From Cladobotryum mycophilum (taxonomy: Eukaryota > Ascomycota > Sordariomycetes > Hypocreales > Hypocreaceae): a stretch of DNA of 64,000 bases. Both the position numbers and the translations under genes were made by a program. The notes beneath the pieces were generated by a model that was given only the letters and a program-made list of their open reading frames with translations, had not been told where the DNA came from and made no database searches. The stretch is from assembly GCA_036429605.1 (NCBI GenBank), contig CM071590.1, positions 248,001-312,000 on the forward strand, given 5' to 3'. This document shows positions 12,400 through 24,124 of this stretch, piece by piece; position 1 is the stretch's first letter, and every line of letters starts with the position of its first letter.

Positions 12400-15085
12400 T
12401 CATTCTAGTTCAATAGTGCCTACTACATGTTAGCGGTCTTTCTTGGGCAAGAGACAGGCTGAGGGGACGGGCCTCACCCGGTGGTTTTGAAGTCAGATCT
12501 AGGACCACTCGAGAGATTCCATCAACTTCGTTGACAATCCTTCTGGACATTGCTTTGAGAAGCTGGAACGGGAATTCAAACGGCTCAGCAGACATAAAGT
12601 CCAAACTGTTGACGGCTCTCAAGATGCAGATATATCCGTAAACACGCGAATCTCCCATCACGCCTACGGCTATGACGTAGAGCCAAGTTAGCAATTATTA
12701 TTGGAATGGGAATTGAATCACATACCTCTATTCGTGTCAAGAGCAGCATAGGCTTGAGAGATCTATTTTAATATTTATTTAGTAATTAAGTCTAGCTTAT
12801 TCAAGAAATTTATACATACTTGATTATAGAGACCAGCTTCTTTGATCATGGAAATGAAGATGTGGTCGGCCTTCCTCACAATCTCGACTCGCTCAGGGGT
12901 AACCTCACCAAGGATCCTAATACCAATACCTGGTCCTGGGAAAGGATGGCGCATTATAAGATCTTCATGGATACCGAGTTGGCGGCCGAATGCGCGCACT
13001 TCATCCTTGAAGAGCTAATGAGTCCAGTTAGTCAGGGCTTCAGAGAGCGTCTCTCCATCAAACGTACCTCTCTGAGGGGCTCAAGCAATTTGAGCTGTGC
13101 TTGCTATCCTCTATATTAATCATGTTCTTGAAATATTCCTTCTGCTTGACTTACGCCGTTTTGCATGCGAGCTGGGAGTCCCCCGGCATTGTGATGGGCT
13201 GCAATCATGGTCAATCAAGGTTTTGAGAATTGCTGGGCATGATCCCTAGAGTGCATGGGGAACAAGGTAGAGAAAGAAGGCGGGGTTGTTAGATCAGGCA
13301 TGGGGGTAGCCAAGACTTACACTTGATGGTAGCTGACGGGCCCTTGAAACTCAGACTCTCGATCAGATCAGCTGCGCAACAGTTAACACATTTATCTCTG
13401 GAAATTGGCACAGCAGTTGAAGATTTAACTACTGACCGTAGAGGGTGCCCTGAAGAAACCATTCCACTTTGCCGGCAAGGGGTGTGTTCTGGGCTTCATC
13501 CTCAATGCTTAAAATATTGATGTCAATTCTCGTACCATGACCCAGAAGGTTTGAAGTGACAAGCTTACCGGATAGCCTCTTTCTCGAAAAGGTCGATGAC
13601 TATGCATGATATGTTAGCACTGCAAACATGGTGGTCCTCTCGGCAAGCGTACAGGTTTCGCCAATGATCTTGCGCTTGGCCTCCGGCTCCACCACGCCAG
13701 CAAGACGGCCGAGGAAAAGGTCTGCGCCATCCACAATCGTGAGGTTGATACCAAGATGTTCCTGAAGGGTCTCCTTGACCTGCTGGCATTCGTTCAGACG
13801 CATCAAACCTATGAAGAAGGTATTAGAACTGATATCATATCTTACACTTACTGCTTACCAGTGTCTACAAGAATAGCGTGAAACCTATCGCCAATTGCAT
13901 CTTTCATCAGCCGAGCTGCCACCGTACTATCAACACCTCCAGAGACGGCTCCAATCTGTTAAATCAGCGTCAGTTCATTCTCTATAGCGTTCAGAGGGTC
14001 CAACTTACCACTTGGGCCTTATCGCCAACCAGCTTGCGAATCCTAATAACCTCCTTCTCGGTAAAGTTCTCCATTTCCCAGGACGCCTGAGCCTTGCAGA
14101 TCTTAATAGCAAAGTTGCTGAGGATGTCAGTACCCCGAGCTGTATGCGAGATCTCAGGATGTAGCTGGATACCTGTGAACGATCTTGTCAGCGTCTAGAA
14201 AGAGTGATACAGGGGTGGAGTTGGTAGAATGGCTAGAAAAGCATGGAACTTAAATGGGGGAACGAACCAAAGATGGGCCTAGACTGATGGGCAATGCCAG
14301 CAAACTCGGCGTTCTTCGTGCTCGCAATGGTAACAAACCCTTCGGGCAGACAAACAAGCTTGTCAAAGTGACTCATGAAGACTACCGACATGTTAGAAGT
14401 GAGGGCCAAAGAACTACTACTTTAGTGGATGAGATCATACCATGGAGAGTGTCACCCAAGCCCTCGAAAAGACGGTCAACATCACCTCCAACCTTGTGGA
14501 TAACGAGGTCTGTCTCGCCATACTCGCGGGTGTCACCACGAGCGACATTCTTGCTGTCGATGCGCCAAGCCAGCTCTTGGCACCCGTAGCAAATTCCCCT
14601 GTAGTCATGAGCAAATTGTCATTTCTGGGAGCCTGACAAATGACTTACAGAATGGGGATCCCCAGATCGAAGATGGCGGGGTCAACGTCTTTTCGCCATT
14701 AGTATAGGACGAACATGTGAGAATAATAGTCATCTTACGGGGAGCTCCATCATCGTAGACGGAAGATGGTCCTAATGACTACGTTAGGGGACGATGATTA
14801 CCTTAAACCAGAGTTTGATATGTACAAACCTCCACTCAAAATGATGCCAACAGGTTTCCAAGTGAGGTCCGCAAGTTTAGTCGTGCATGAAAGCATTTCG
14901 GCGTAGACATTGAGTGATCTTAGTCGTCGAAGAATGAGATGGCTCGTCTGGCTACCAAAATCTAGCACCAAAATCGTCTGGAGAATTGAGAGTCAGATCC
15001 AAAATTCTACAGGCAAAATAGCACAAGATTGACTTGCATCAAAAGTGCTGTGCGGCGCGGCCGCTTCCTGAGAGATGTCGCCCAT
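12400..15085 (-). CDS. GMP synthase (glutamine-hydrolysing), highly intron-rich
   Basis: Converts XMP to GMP with ATP and glutamine, the last step of guanine nucleotide synthesis; normally cytosolic. I can follow the protein from MGDISQE to a C-terminal PPGTIELE, the family's usual ending. The class I glutamine amidotransferase domain has the catalytic Cys in GICYGCQE (codon 14589-14591) and the His/Glu pair in LHPEISHT (about 14150-14165). The ATP-pyrophosphatase loop SGGVDST is at about 13923-13944, followed by KRKIIGETC. The dimerisation domain has the signature RHPFPGPG and VGVMGDSR. All key residues are present, so it should be active. The coding sequence is split by about 17 short introns by my reading. 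The first (14978-15037) starts with GC rather than GT, and the second exon is 14830-14977. This density is far above its neighbours. It could be the only copy or a divergent paralogue. Confidence 0.88.
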
Positions 15086-17900
15086 AGTATAAGAGATACT
15101 CAATAAGAGCCAGCCCAAGGTTGATTAAACTTAGTATCAGTGTTGCTGGGTAATGATACCAACTACAATAAAAGCATGTGTCGATATCTACACATAGATG
15201 AATCTGGGAAATTTTTGCAGTGTTCACAAGATACTGTTAGTCAGCATACTGAGTTAGATTATTGAGGGTCCACGGGCAGTATTTTGGCCACTACCTGTTG
15301 CACCAAACCCTCACCAGGTGGGGGGGGGTTCAAAAAGCTTCCAGGTTCAGACTGGCTAACCAGTTGCAACTGGCCATCCTCCACACCTTTCTCAAAAAGA
15401 TGACCTACACTAAGCTAAACATGGTTTAACTCTTAAACCTCTGCTCTTAAAGTACGTGCAGAGGATAGTAAAAAGTTGTCGAGAAACATGACATGCCTTG
15501 GATCAGAATGCAGAAGATGTGTGGAGGCAGATGTATCTTGTATGAGAGAGCAGTGTGCTGTTGCGAAAACCGTGACCAGCTGAGAATTCAATGCTCTGAT
15601 TTCACTCATTTGCACCTCTGCACTGTAGAAAGAACGCGGGAGACAGCTGGAAGAGTGCAGCCTCAGACAATCAGCGGCACAGGAAAGAGAACTGCGATTG
15701 ATGCAATGACTCGGGAACCCCTTGTTTGAAAGCAGCCCTTCCAATGACAAGATATCGATTGAAAGGTGCACCCACTGAAAGAGCGCCAAATGATGATGAA
15801 ACAATAATGCAACGGCATATTTCGTTGCTGAGACATGCCTCCGAGATTGGTGCTCCGTCTCATTCAGATGGCTGACTTCCTAACCCAATAAAGTGAAATA
15901 ATAGCTGCTAAATATGGCACAGATTATCCAGCTTTCTCAATCATATACATCTCATTCCACTTCCGTTGGCTCTCTCAAAAGCTTCAATGAAGTATTAATA
16001 CTTCTGACAGCCTTGGTCCAATGCAGAGCGCTGAACGGGATGGCTTGAGTAAAACTCCCTCCTTCTCGATGTCAACCTCCGAGTCGCTGATTATCTGATC
16101 GGTGGCTGTTACGGTTAATTAGTCGATCATTCCCTATCTCTGCCGCTTATTAGAACGCTGAAGATTGTCGCATTCAACGGACCCGGGATCGGGACGTTCC
16201 GAATTTCTTCTCAGATAAAACCACCACACGGTTTGTAGTATTCAGCCTACCAAATGAGTGTCGCTCGGGAACTACGCCTTCCATTATGGGAGAATGTTTA
16301 TAAGAGAGTGAGTGTAATGTAAGACGATGAAGTTTCCAGATGATTATCGCGTCGTAGATTCGTTGTCGCGAGATAGACTTCACCTTCTTGGATCCAGTTC
16401 AGTAAGTGAAGAGAGATCATTGAGCAAGACGACCATAGACAGCCATTGGCCAACACTTCAAGTCACAACGAAGCTCAGCCAACTCCTCTCAGTCTTGAAT
16501 TTTACGTTGTCTGTTCTCCTTGGCAGCAGTCTCCGTAAATTCCCGTCCCAATTTTCCTGACAGCTACGAGAAGCTGATCTTGCGGCGTGCAGGGTTCGGA
16601 GACATCTGCTACGAATATAGGATTTTCAGGAACAAATACCCCGACGGAAACTTTGGCCATCTTGAGTACTTCCCGGGCCAATATGGTCGCAGTTACTCCT
16701 TTCTGCTGTGGCAACCCCCAGAACATTAATGTTAAGTAAAGCTGTCTAAGCTTCAATGTGGTGATATGGCGGTGGTTGAGTATCGTGGGCAATGGAATGG
16801 GTTTATTGGAGTAAATGTTGGACTTTCTGAGTCTTGTAAAGACATTATTTATAGAAACCAGTTTAGTGTACCCTTGAGTGTCAAGTTTGATCCCTTTTCC
16901 TGTTTTTGGTAGGATGCTATCTAGACTGGATTCTTAACGAAAACTCTTCCGGTCATGATCATGAAAAGGTTAAACATTATTGTAGATTCTGTTTTCGGTC
17001 ATGTAAATTTCCAAATATGGCCCGTTATTCGCCTCACGGTCTGCTAGGTCCAATTTAAAATCTCTGTTGGTCTTCATTGAATGGAATTATTTTTTCCCTC
17101 TTAAAGAAGGTGATCAGTAGGGTAGGTTGGTGCGATGTCGAGTTGTCCAACGGCGCCAAAGTTTCTGCCACCTGCTTTGTTCGTAGTGACTAAACAACAC
17201 AAAGACATTGAAGCAAGAGTCAGTGACTGTTTAGTGGATAGAGTAATGCATCTGTGCGCTCTTGTTTTGCTTCTCTAGGCAAATCCGCTGCGCAAGTTGA
17301 TGAAGGTGGTCTTATTATCAACTTGACAACTTGGATGAGAGGGCCATGCATGTTTTCTAGGCGCATACAAAGTGGTAGCGATGTGATATCCGTAGGGCTT
17401 CTGACTCAGTCACATCATCGCATTTCCTCCCAGATTGAGTAAAGCTGAAGAACAAGGCCGCTGTTACATACCTCGGCACAAGAACCAAAATAGTTTCGGA
17501 CATCGGCGCAATCGAGCAAACTTTTCGAGCTGCATGCGTCTCTTGGTCACTTATTCATTGTCTTGGCTCGCACGAATAATCATTCCGATTGATGAAAAGA
17601 GGACTAGAAGTTTCAATGGAGGGTTTCTGCAAATGGGACCAACAACATGGCATGACAATATGGAGGGCCATCGCATTGACCGAGGCCCCAAGCATTTTTT
17701 TTCTCAGTGTGAGCCTGGTAGGACTTGTTTTTAAAAGAGGGCTCACGTCAGCTGTTCAGTGAATGTCACCAGACGAAGCAAGCCTGACCTTTTTTCTCCT
17801 GACTGAATTTATACCTCTCGACTCCAACTCCAACTCCAACTGTATCAAACATACATCCCACATAATTGCTATACGCTCACAGAACATACAAACAATCACT
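15086..17900. other. Intergenic region, 2.8 kb
   Basis: No gene I can support. A 14-base perfect palindrome, CCAGTTGCAACTGG, lies at 15360-15373, about 275 bases upstream of the GMP synthase start, next to a run of G at 15319-15328. A stretch at 16559-16729 on the plus strand reads like a protein fragment (Tyr- and Phe-rich, about 57 codons to a stop) but has no ATG or clear upstream exon, so it is at most a relic. Confidence 0.45.
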
Positions 17901-18266
17901 ATGCCTATCCTCTCCCACGTCGTCACTGGCGCTGTCAGCGCCCTCCACGTTTACATCATGGGCCTCGAAATGTTCTACTGGAACCACCCCCGCGGCCACA
18001 AGGCCTTCAAGCTCAAGGCCGACTTTGCTGAGAAGACCAAAGTCCTCGCCGCCAACCAGGGTCTCTACAACGGCTTCCTCGCCGCCGGTCTCCTCTGGGG
18101 ACTTTTCCACCCCGTCCCCGAGTTCGCGATCCAGCTGCGCCTGTTTTTCCTGACATGCGTCGGCGTTGCTGGCGCCTATGGCGGATTGACGTCGAGCACC
18201 AAGATTCTCTACATCCAGACCCTCCCCGCAGTGGTTTCCATTGCCACCGTCTGGCTGGGACTGTAA
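17901..18266 (+). CDS. DUF1304-type small integral membrane protein
   Basis: A 121-residue, intron-free protein with four predicted hydrophobic spans. Its pattern matches the DUF1304 family of bacteria and fungi: an N-terminal helix ending HVYIMGLEMFYW, then AANQGLYNGFLAAGL, a Gly-rich third helix GVAGAYGGLTS and a final helix around LPAVVSIATVWLGL. Function in the family is unknown. The ATG at 17901 is preferred to in-frame codons further up because family members begin just before the first helix, and the upstream stretch reads as an ordinary leader with a TTTATA element near 17809. Codon use is strongly C-ending, suggesting good expression. Confidence 0.85.
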   Translation: MPILSHVVTGAVSALHVYIMGLEMFYWNHPRGHKAFKLKADFAEKTKVLAANQGLYNGFLAAGLLWGLFHPVPEFAIQLRLFFLTCVGVAGAYGGLTSSTKILYIQTLPAVVSIATVWLGL

Positions 18267-18923
18267 AAATCTCTATTGATTCGGGGAAATGGGTGGATGG
18301 GGAAAAGGAAATTTGGAAACTTGGATAAAGCTTGGGAGAGCGACAACGATCAGGGATAAATGGACAGATACAACGGAAACGACATGCCGAGAGAATAAGA
18401 CATTCAATGATTCCGCAAATAGCGAGGAAATGTTTTATTGCCAGAGGCATTTTAGTTTGGGGATACCTACATTCAGTGTTGTTGCAAGCCAGACCGGCTA
18501 GAACTAATGCGGAGGGAATTCCATGTACAATGATACCCCCAAAGAAAGTCAGGGTAGGCATTTTATGACTATCAATACAATATCATGCCATCCATATTTT
18601 CAAAATCATGGTATGTGGGATGGATCCATCATCGTTCCTCATTGCTGAAAGCCCTCCATCCAAGTTTGCAGTGCAGTGCTGTGCAGTGCTGTGCTGTCCT
18701 CTTCAGTGAAACGAAACCCCCAAAGCATTGGATGGGTTCAGCTTCAGGACCCTGCGTTGGGTTGCCTCTGCGCTCTGGTACAAATGAATGTTGTTATGTT
18801 GGTCTGTGCGCGTCGCGCTTGGACGCGTTTGAAACTCATGCATACCATCTTACTTGTAATTGATGCATCCATGACCCCCCATAGATGATGATATTCGTAA
18901 AGGGTCGAGTTTGACGTGATAAG
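18267..18923. other. Intergenic region between DUF1304 gene and MutY gene
   Basis: Contains the 3' flank of the DUF1304 gene and the short promoter of the MutY gene. A small direct repeat of GTGCAGTGCT-like units lies near 18670-18693. No other feature is seen. Confidence 0.5.
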
Positions 18924-20815
18924 ATGCCTGCAGCTAAACGTCAAAGGACAGCGGCACCAAAGCCTTCATCTGCGCCTAGGAAAAATCCAGCCAGAACTTC
19001 AAAAACTTCAAAACGCGATGATGAAGACTTTGCCATTGATGACGATGGGGAGTCTGACTTTGCACCTGAGGAGGCATCAGCACTCCCTATCAACAACAGC
19101 AAAAAAAGAAAAGCAGCCGCATCTTCTCGCTCATCAAAACAGGACAATGGCCTTTTCAAAAGTCTATTTGACAGAGATAATGTCCCTTCAACAACAAGCC
19201 ACAGCTGTGCACCTCCTCTCCGCAAACATTCTGTCCTATATCACAGACCACTTCTCCTGGACGGGCAGCATGGCAGCGAGGGTCGCAAGTCTCTCCTCAC
19301 ATGGTTCGACTCCGTTAGTGAGTCTCGTTCCATGCCCTGGCGGAAACCTTGGGTGAATCCGGAGCATGTCTCTGACCCAACTGAACTACGGAAAACACTG
19401 GAGCAGCGAGCCTACCAGGTCTGGATCAGTGAGATTATGCTTCAACAGACACGAGTGGCTGTCGTCATCGACTACTGGAATCGGTGGATGGCCAAGTGGC
19501 CTACCATTCATGACTTGGCTTCCGCTCAATCAGAGGATGTTTTGGCTGCATGGAGTGGGCTGGGATACTACAGCCGGGCAACACGAATTCACGAAGCTGC
19601 CAAATTGGCAGTAGGCGATCCAGAACTAAAGGGGCTCTTGCCATCATCAGCAAAGGACCTTGAAGCCAAGATGCCCGGCGTTGGACGATACACCGCAGGA
19701 GCCATATCTTGCATCGTCTTTGGTCGCGCAGAGCCCATGGTTGATGGAAATGTGCTGCGTGTCCTAAGTCGGCAACTGGGCATACACGGCAATATCAAGA
19801 CAGACAAGGCCGTCATTGACACTATATGGGCAGCTGCAGATGCCATTGTCAAGGCTACGGCAGAATTAGATGGTGATTCTTACAACGGTCGTGATGAGGG
19901 GGCTCCGTCAAAGGGCCAAATGTTAGCGACCGGCCAGGACGCTGGGGTCAGGGTTTGATGGAACTGGGCAGCACAGTCTGCACACCGAAGCCAAACTGCT
20001 CTCTATGCCCCATAACATCTACGTGCCGTGTATACCAAGAAGGCGAGGCATTGGCAACGAATGCAAAGAGCGCCACGGTCGATATCGAAGACGCTTGCAC
20101 TCTCTGTGAACCATTTGAGGAGAGTCTGGATGACAGCGACGAAGATTCGACAAAGGATAAAAGCAAAGGCAATGCAAAGAAATTGGACACAAAGTCAGCA
20201 AAGCAACCTACCTTGGCAGCATTTTCCTTTACCAGAAAAGCCACAAAAGAGGCCTCGTCCGACAAGACTCCGAAGGTGCCGAAAGCTTCCATGGAGACAA
20301 TCGCAAATCATGCTCGCAAATTTCCTGTCAAAGTCATCAAGAAGGCCGTCCGGGAGGAGGAGACACTCGTCTGTGCCATCCGGCGCAAAAGCGACGGGCA
20401 GTACCTCATCCACCAACGACCGCTCAAGGGTCTCTTGGCTGGACTATGGGAACTACCCAGCAAACTCATGGAGCTACCCGCCAAGGGCTCTATTTCTCCC
20501 AAGAAACGAGGGCAGATGGCTCAATCATATGTTTCATCTCTGTTGGATAGTGATGGGGCGTCCATTGACTATGTTGGTGAACTGGGAAGCGTGCCGTGGC
20601 TCTTTTCGCACATCAAGTTGACCATGCATGTCCATCTCTTTGTTCTAGACGATTCCAAAGTGTCGGTCGACTATAATGCTCTCGAAAAGCGCACGGAGAG
20701 GCCGAGTCGTTGGGTCGTTGATGATGAATCGGAATCAATGGGTACTGGAATGCGAAAATGCTGGACCATGGTGAAGGAACAGGACACCGATTCACTGACC
20801 AAACCAGGCAATTAA
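18924..20815 (+). CDS. A/G-specific adenine DNA glycosylase (MutY family), one apparent frameshift
   Basis: Removes adenine mispaired with 8-oxoguanine in base-excision repair. The N-terminal 70 or so residues are basic and acidic, as in a nuclear protein. The catalytic domain follows: PWRKPW, then EIMLQQTRV, the helix-hairpin-helix MPGVGRYTAGA and the fungal form MVDGNVLRVL with the catalytic Asp. The iron-sulphur loop is CTPKPNCSLCPITSTC; its first spacing is five residues, whereas E. coli and human MutY have six. A NUDIX-like C-terminal domain (QRPLKGLLAGLWELPSK, FSHIKLTMHVH) recognises 8-oxoG in relatives. The frame changes between 19871 and 19925. Either one G is missing from the run at 19898-19902 (giving 630 residues with a hydrophilic linker), or a 41-base intron, 19873-19913, is removed (616 residues). 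The intron would be unusually short, so the indel is my first choice. Confidence 0.88.
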
Positions 20816-21531
20816 GGGCTCGGCATGGCAAGCTGGTGGTATTTGATTGAATTTGGTAATGCTGTATTTTACTGTATAATAGATTGGTGGTGGTGGTGCT
20901 TGGCGTTATAATACTTGTGTGCTTGAATAATAATGGTGGATGGACGGATAGACAGATAGCTTGACGCAGGAGAGCATGATGGATGGAGCTTGGTCATATG
21001 CCAATCGATGAAACGCCATTGGCGCTTTAGATGCTGCAATTCTTGACCGCAAATTTCCCCCTGATTACAGTGTCGTTACAACGTGTTCCTCGCATTAGTT
21101 TTGATGTCGTGGCCAGTTATCGTCGAGGTGCCTGCGCATGATACCCAAAAGTTGCCAAATAAGAAAAGAGTACGTGAGGTGGCCGGTCCAGTCAGGGTCC
21201 TGAGGTGTTGGTGGATTTTCCCCCACCATCGTCGACCGCCTTTGGGGGCTGCCAGCGGTACTATCTGGTCTTTGACCCCTCCCTCTCCCAGCTTTTTGCC
21301 ATCTACAAACTACAATCATTTGCTGCCAGTTGCTTTGGAGGCTAAGGTGAGAAGAGAGAATTGAGGCCAGAGGCCAGATATGAGCTTTGTACTAACCGTT
21401 CGATAGCCCCCCCGCACGTGTCTTCCGTCCGATTCCTGCTCCTCTCTCGTCGAACCCGAACCCGAACCCGACGCCGGCCCGATCCCTCAAATCTCCAGTG
21501 TCAACTCACCCTCTTCGTCCAACCCTTAACC
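20816..21531. other. Intergenic region and coactosin leader
   Basis: Holds the 3' flank of the MutY gene and the promoter of the coactosin gene. The last 130 bases before 21532 are pyrimidine-rich, typical of highly expressed fungal genes. No separate gene is seen. Confidence 0.5.
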
Positions 21532-21969
21532 ATGTCTGGCCTTGACGACATCAACATCCAGGAGGCGTACGAACGCGTGCGCGAGGACAAGGAGGACATC
21601 AACTGGATTCTCATCTCGTATGCGGGACCGACGGGCAGCATGTTGACACTGACGGAGGCGGGAACCGGCGGCATCAACGAGCTGGCCAAGAAGTTCGACA
21701 AGAAGGAGGTGCAGTACGGATACGTGCGGGTTGAGTACGCCAACGACAAGGAGAGCACGCGGGTCAAGTTCGTGGTAGTGACGTGGATCGGCGAGGAGTG
21801 CAGGGTGATGCGCAGGGCCAAGGCCACGGCCGAGAGCAGCGCCGTCAAGGTCAAGTTTACCCATCACCGGGCCATTACTACGGGCGACCGCAATGAGCTC
21901 AAAGAGGAGGATGTGGTGGCCGCGCTGAGAAAGAGTGGCGGTGCCGACTACAATGGAGGCCGAGGATAG
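21532..21969 (+). CDS. Coactosin-like actin-binding protein (ADF-H domain)
   Basis: A 145-residue single ADF-homology domain protein that binds F-actin and counteracts capping in the cortical cytoskeleton. Support comes from the Trp-Ile-Leu core NWILISYAG, the central strand QYGYVRVEYANDKES, the F-actin-binding-type helix region VVTWIGEECRVMRRAKA and the C-terminal end GGADYNGGRG, which is characteristic of fungal coactosins. There is no intron. The ATG at 21532 is chosen because family members begin MSGLD; the longer frame upstream is a Pro/Arg-rich leader translation. A T-rich 3' flank with several T runs (21993-22180) follows. Confidence 0.9.
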   Translation: MSGLDDINIQEAYERVREDKEDINWILISYAGPTGSMLTLTEAGTGGINELAKKFDKKEVQYGYVRVEYANDKESTRVKFVVVTWIGEECRVMRRAKATAESSAVKVKFTHHRAITTGDRNELKEEDVVAALRKSGGADYNGGRG

Positions 21970-24124
21970 ATGCCATCAGGGGGAGGAATGGTGTTTTTTT
22001 TTTACGATGAAATGAATGACACTTTTTTTTTACGACGACGGGCTCCCAGGAATATACAAAAGTTATATAATAGTATATTATATAAATGAGATGTACAAGA
22101 CATTCTTTTTTTCTTTTTTTCCTTTTCTTTTTAAAAATTCAACTATCTTATGTATCGACAGCTCTTTTTTCTTTTCTTTTTTAGTTTGATGAACACACGA
22201 TGTTTCAACTGTTCCAGCACAATGGTAACAATAACCAGATCAGACCAGACCAGACCATGCTCCTTTAAATAGAAAATGGCGCCTCATCTTAGACATGAAA
22301 AAGTTGGGACTCTATCGGAGACAGACCCTCGCCCCAATTCCACCCCGCGGATAGGATGGATGGATGGATGGAGAGACAACAGGAGAGAAGAGGCTCCGTC
22401 CAACGCCCATCCATCCCACGCCCATCCATCCCATGTTTCTTGTTGCTCCCCCCATGCTCCGTCTGGATCCCTCCCATCTTATCCCCCTCCCCCTTGTCGA
22501 GTCCCACGCGGGATGAAGCCGTATGATTTGACCATGTGACTCCGCTTTTATCGCTGTTCTCTATCTCTTTTTTTCCGCCAGAGTTCCCTAAATGGCCCAC
22601 CGAGAGGTCTTACAATCTCTTGATTTAGATGATGCCGTTTATGCGAGTAAGTCTGATCTGCACCGAACCAATCGAGCCTCTCTTTTTCCTATGAGTAGAA
22701 CAAGACACATTCTCCATCTATTTACTTTTTTCCTTTATTCCAGTCCAACTGTGCCACAAAAAATAAATAAATAAAAAAGATTTTAAGATTAAGTGTCTGC
22801 TCATCTTTATTTTCTGCACACCATCAAAACATATGACAGCCAGCCCAGCAAACAAAACAAAAAGCCCCCTCCCCCTCCTAGGCAATGTTCCAGTTCTTCT
22901 AGCGCTCTGGGGACCTTTTTTTTAGCGCATTGAGGCGGCCAAGCCATCACTGACGTAGTTTGATGTTGGGGGGCCCCCCTCCATCCATGGATCTCTCTTC
23001 ATCTTACTCGTTGTAGCAACTTGTCATTCCGTGAGGCAGCCTATCAGGGCTCTATCAGTCCCTACAACTCCCTGCAAAAGCACCTACAAAGTACGAGGAC
23101 CTACAAGAAATCCGCTGTAGAAGCCGGCCATCCAAATTCTTAACCCTTGTCTAGTCGACGCCTCAGAAGCAATGACAGGATCAAGCCCAAAGAACCCAAA
23201 ATCCGATCATCCATGTTCCTTGTCAAGCCTCTTCGGCCGTATTCACCTCTTTAGAGACGGACTCTCTCTTCTGCTAACACAATTTCAACCCACTTCTCAA
23301 ACAAGTCTTGTTTCTCGTGTCTCGTGCCCAATTTTATTTTATGCTACCATCATGAAAATTCAACCAAAAAAAAAAGATGGGACAAGAATGCCATGACTTT
23401 TTGCACGTGTCGATCTTCCAGAATGGGCAATGGGTCAAACACAAGAGGCAAGCATCCGTGCCCCACTTGTTTGCCAAATGATCCCTCACGCTGCATCCTC
23501 TTCTCTTCTTCCCTTGACCTGCTCAGCTCAGCTTCAATTTTAAAACCTCTCATACTACTCCGTGCATACTAGACTCTTAGCAGGGTTACATGCGTGTTAC
23601 ACCAGCTGCTGTGTCCGTTCTGTCTATCCCATCTATCGATTCCCCATTCTTAGATCCCTACTGCAGGGACCTTGTCTGTGTCGCGCGGGCCTTTCCTTGG
23701 TCAAAGTCTGTTCCGTCTAGCTACCTGGCCTTGCTTTGCTACTGCTGCTACTACTAGGTGTTCGTTTTATGCCTCTCCGTCATACTGTTGGCTTGCGTCA
23801 ATCCATGCCATATGCAGCTCCGGCTCCAACACAACAACTATTCCTCTTCCTCCTCTCCCCCGGCTGAATGACCCGGTGTAGCCACACGTGCTCGCGTGCC
23901 TTTGCATCGCCTTCTTCTTCTTCTTCTTCTTCCTCTTCCTCTCCTTCTTCATCATCCTCCTCCCCCAGCCTCGATCTCAGTCTTCTTCCTCTGCATCGCC
24001 TTGTCCACACGTGCCACTATTGTCTCGTCCTTCGGCGACCTCATCTTGCGCTGCGCAGAAGAACTACAACACTATCCCGCGCAGCGGTTGCGACCCGTCG
24101 TCGTCGTCCTCCTCCTCGCCCAGC
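21970..24124. other. Intergenic region with T-rich tracts and permease leader
   Basis: No gene I can support. A 60-codon frame at 22592 starts with ATG and meets a GTAAGT at about 22648, which resembles a first exon, but no continuation is recognisable. ATGG repeats lie near 22352-22371 and a 15-base direct repeat (CGCCCATCCATCCCA) near 22404-22433. The CTT-repeat tract at about 23910-23960 belongs to the probable leader of the next gene. Confidence 0.45.

Noticed and set aside
4376..15085. Biosynthetic gene cluster (two transporters, monooxygenase, duplicated target enzyme GMP synthase)
   Set aside because: No backbone enzyme (PKS, NRPS, terpene synthase or similar), regulator or tailoring set is present, and each gene is of a common type. 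A resistance-gene reading is only a thought until a second GMP synthase copy is shown.
16502..16792. Opposed open frames on both strands around 16.5 kb
   Set aside because: The plus-strand reading looks protein-like for about 57 codons but lacks a start and upstream exons. The minus-strand reading is probably its shadow. At most a relic.
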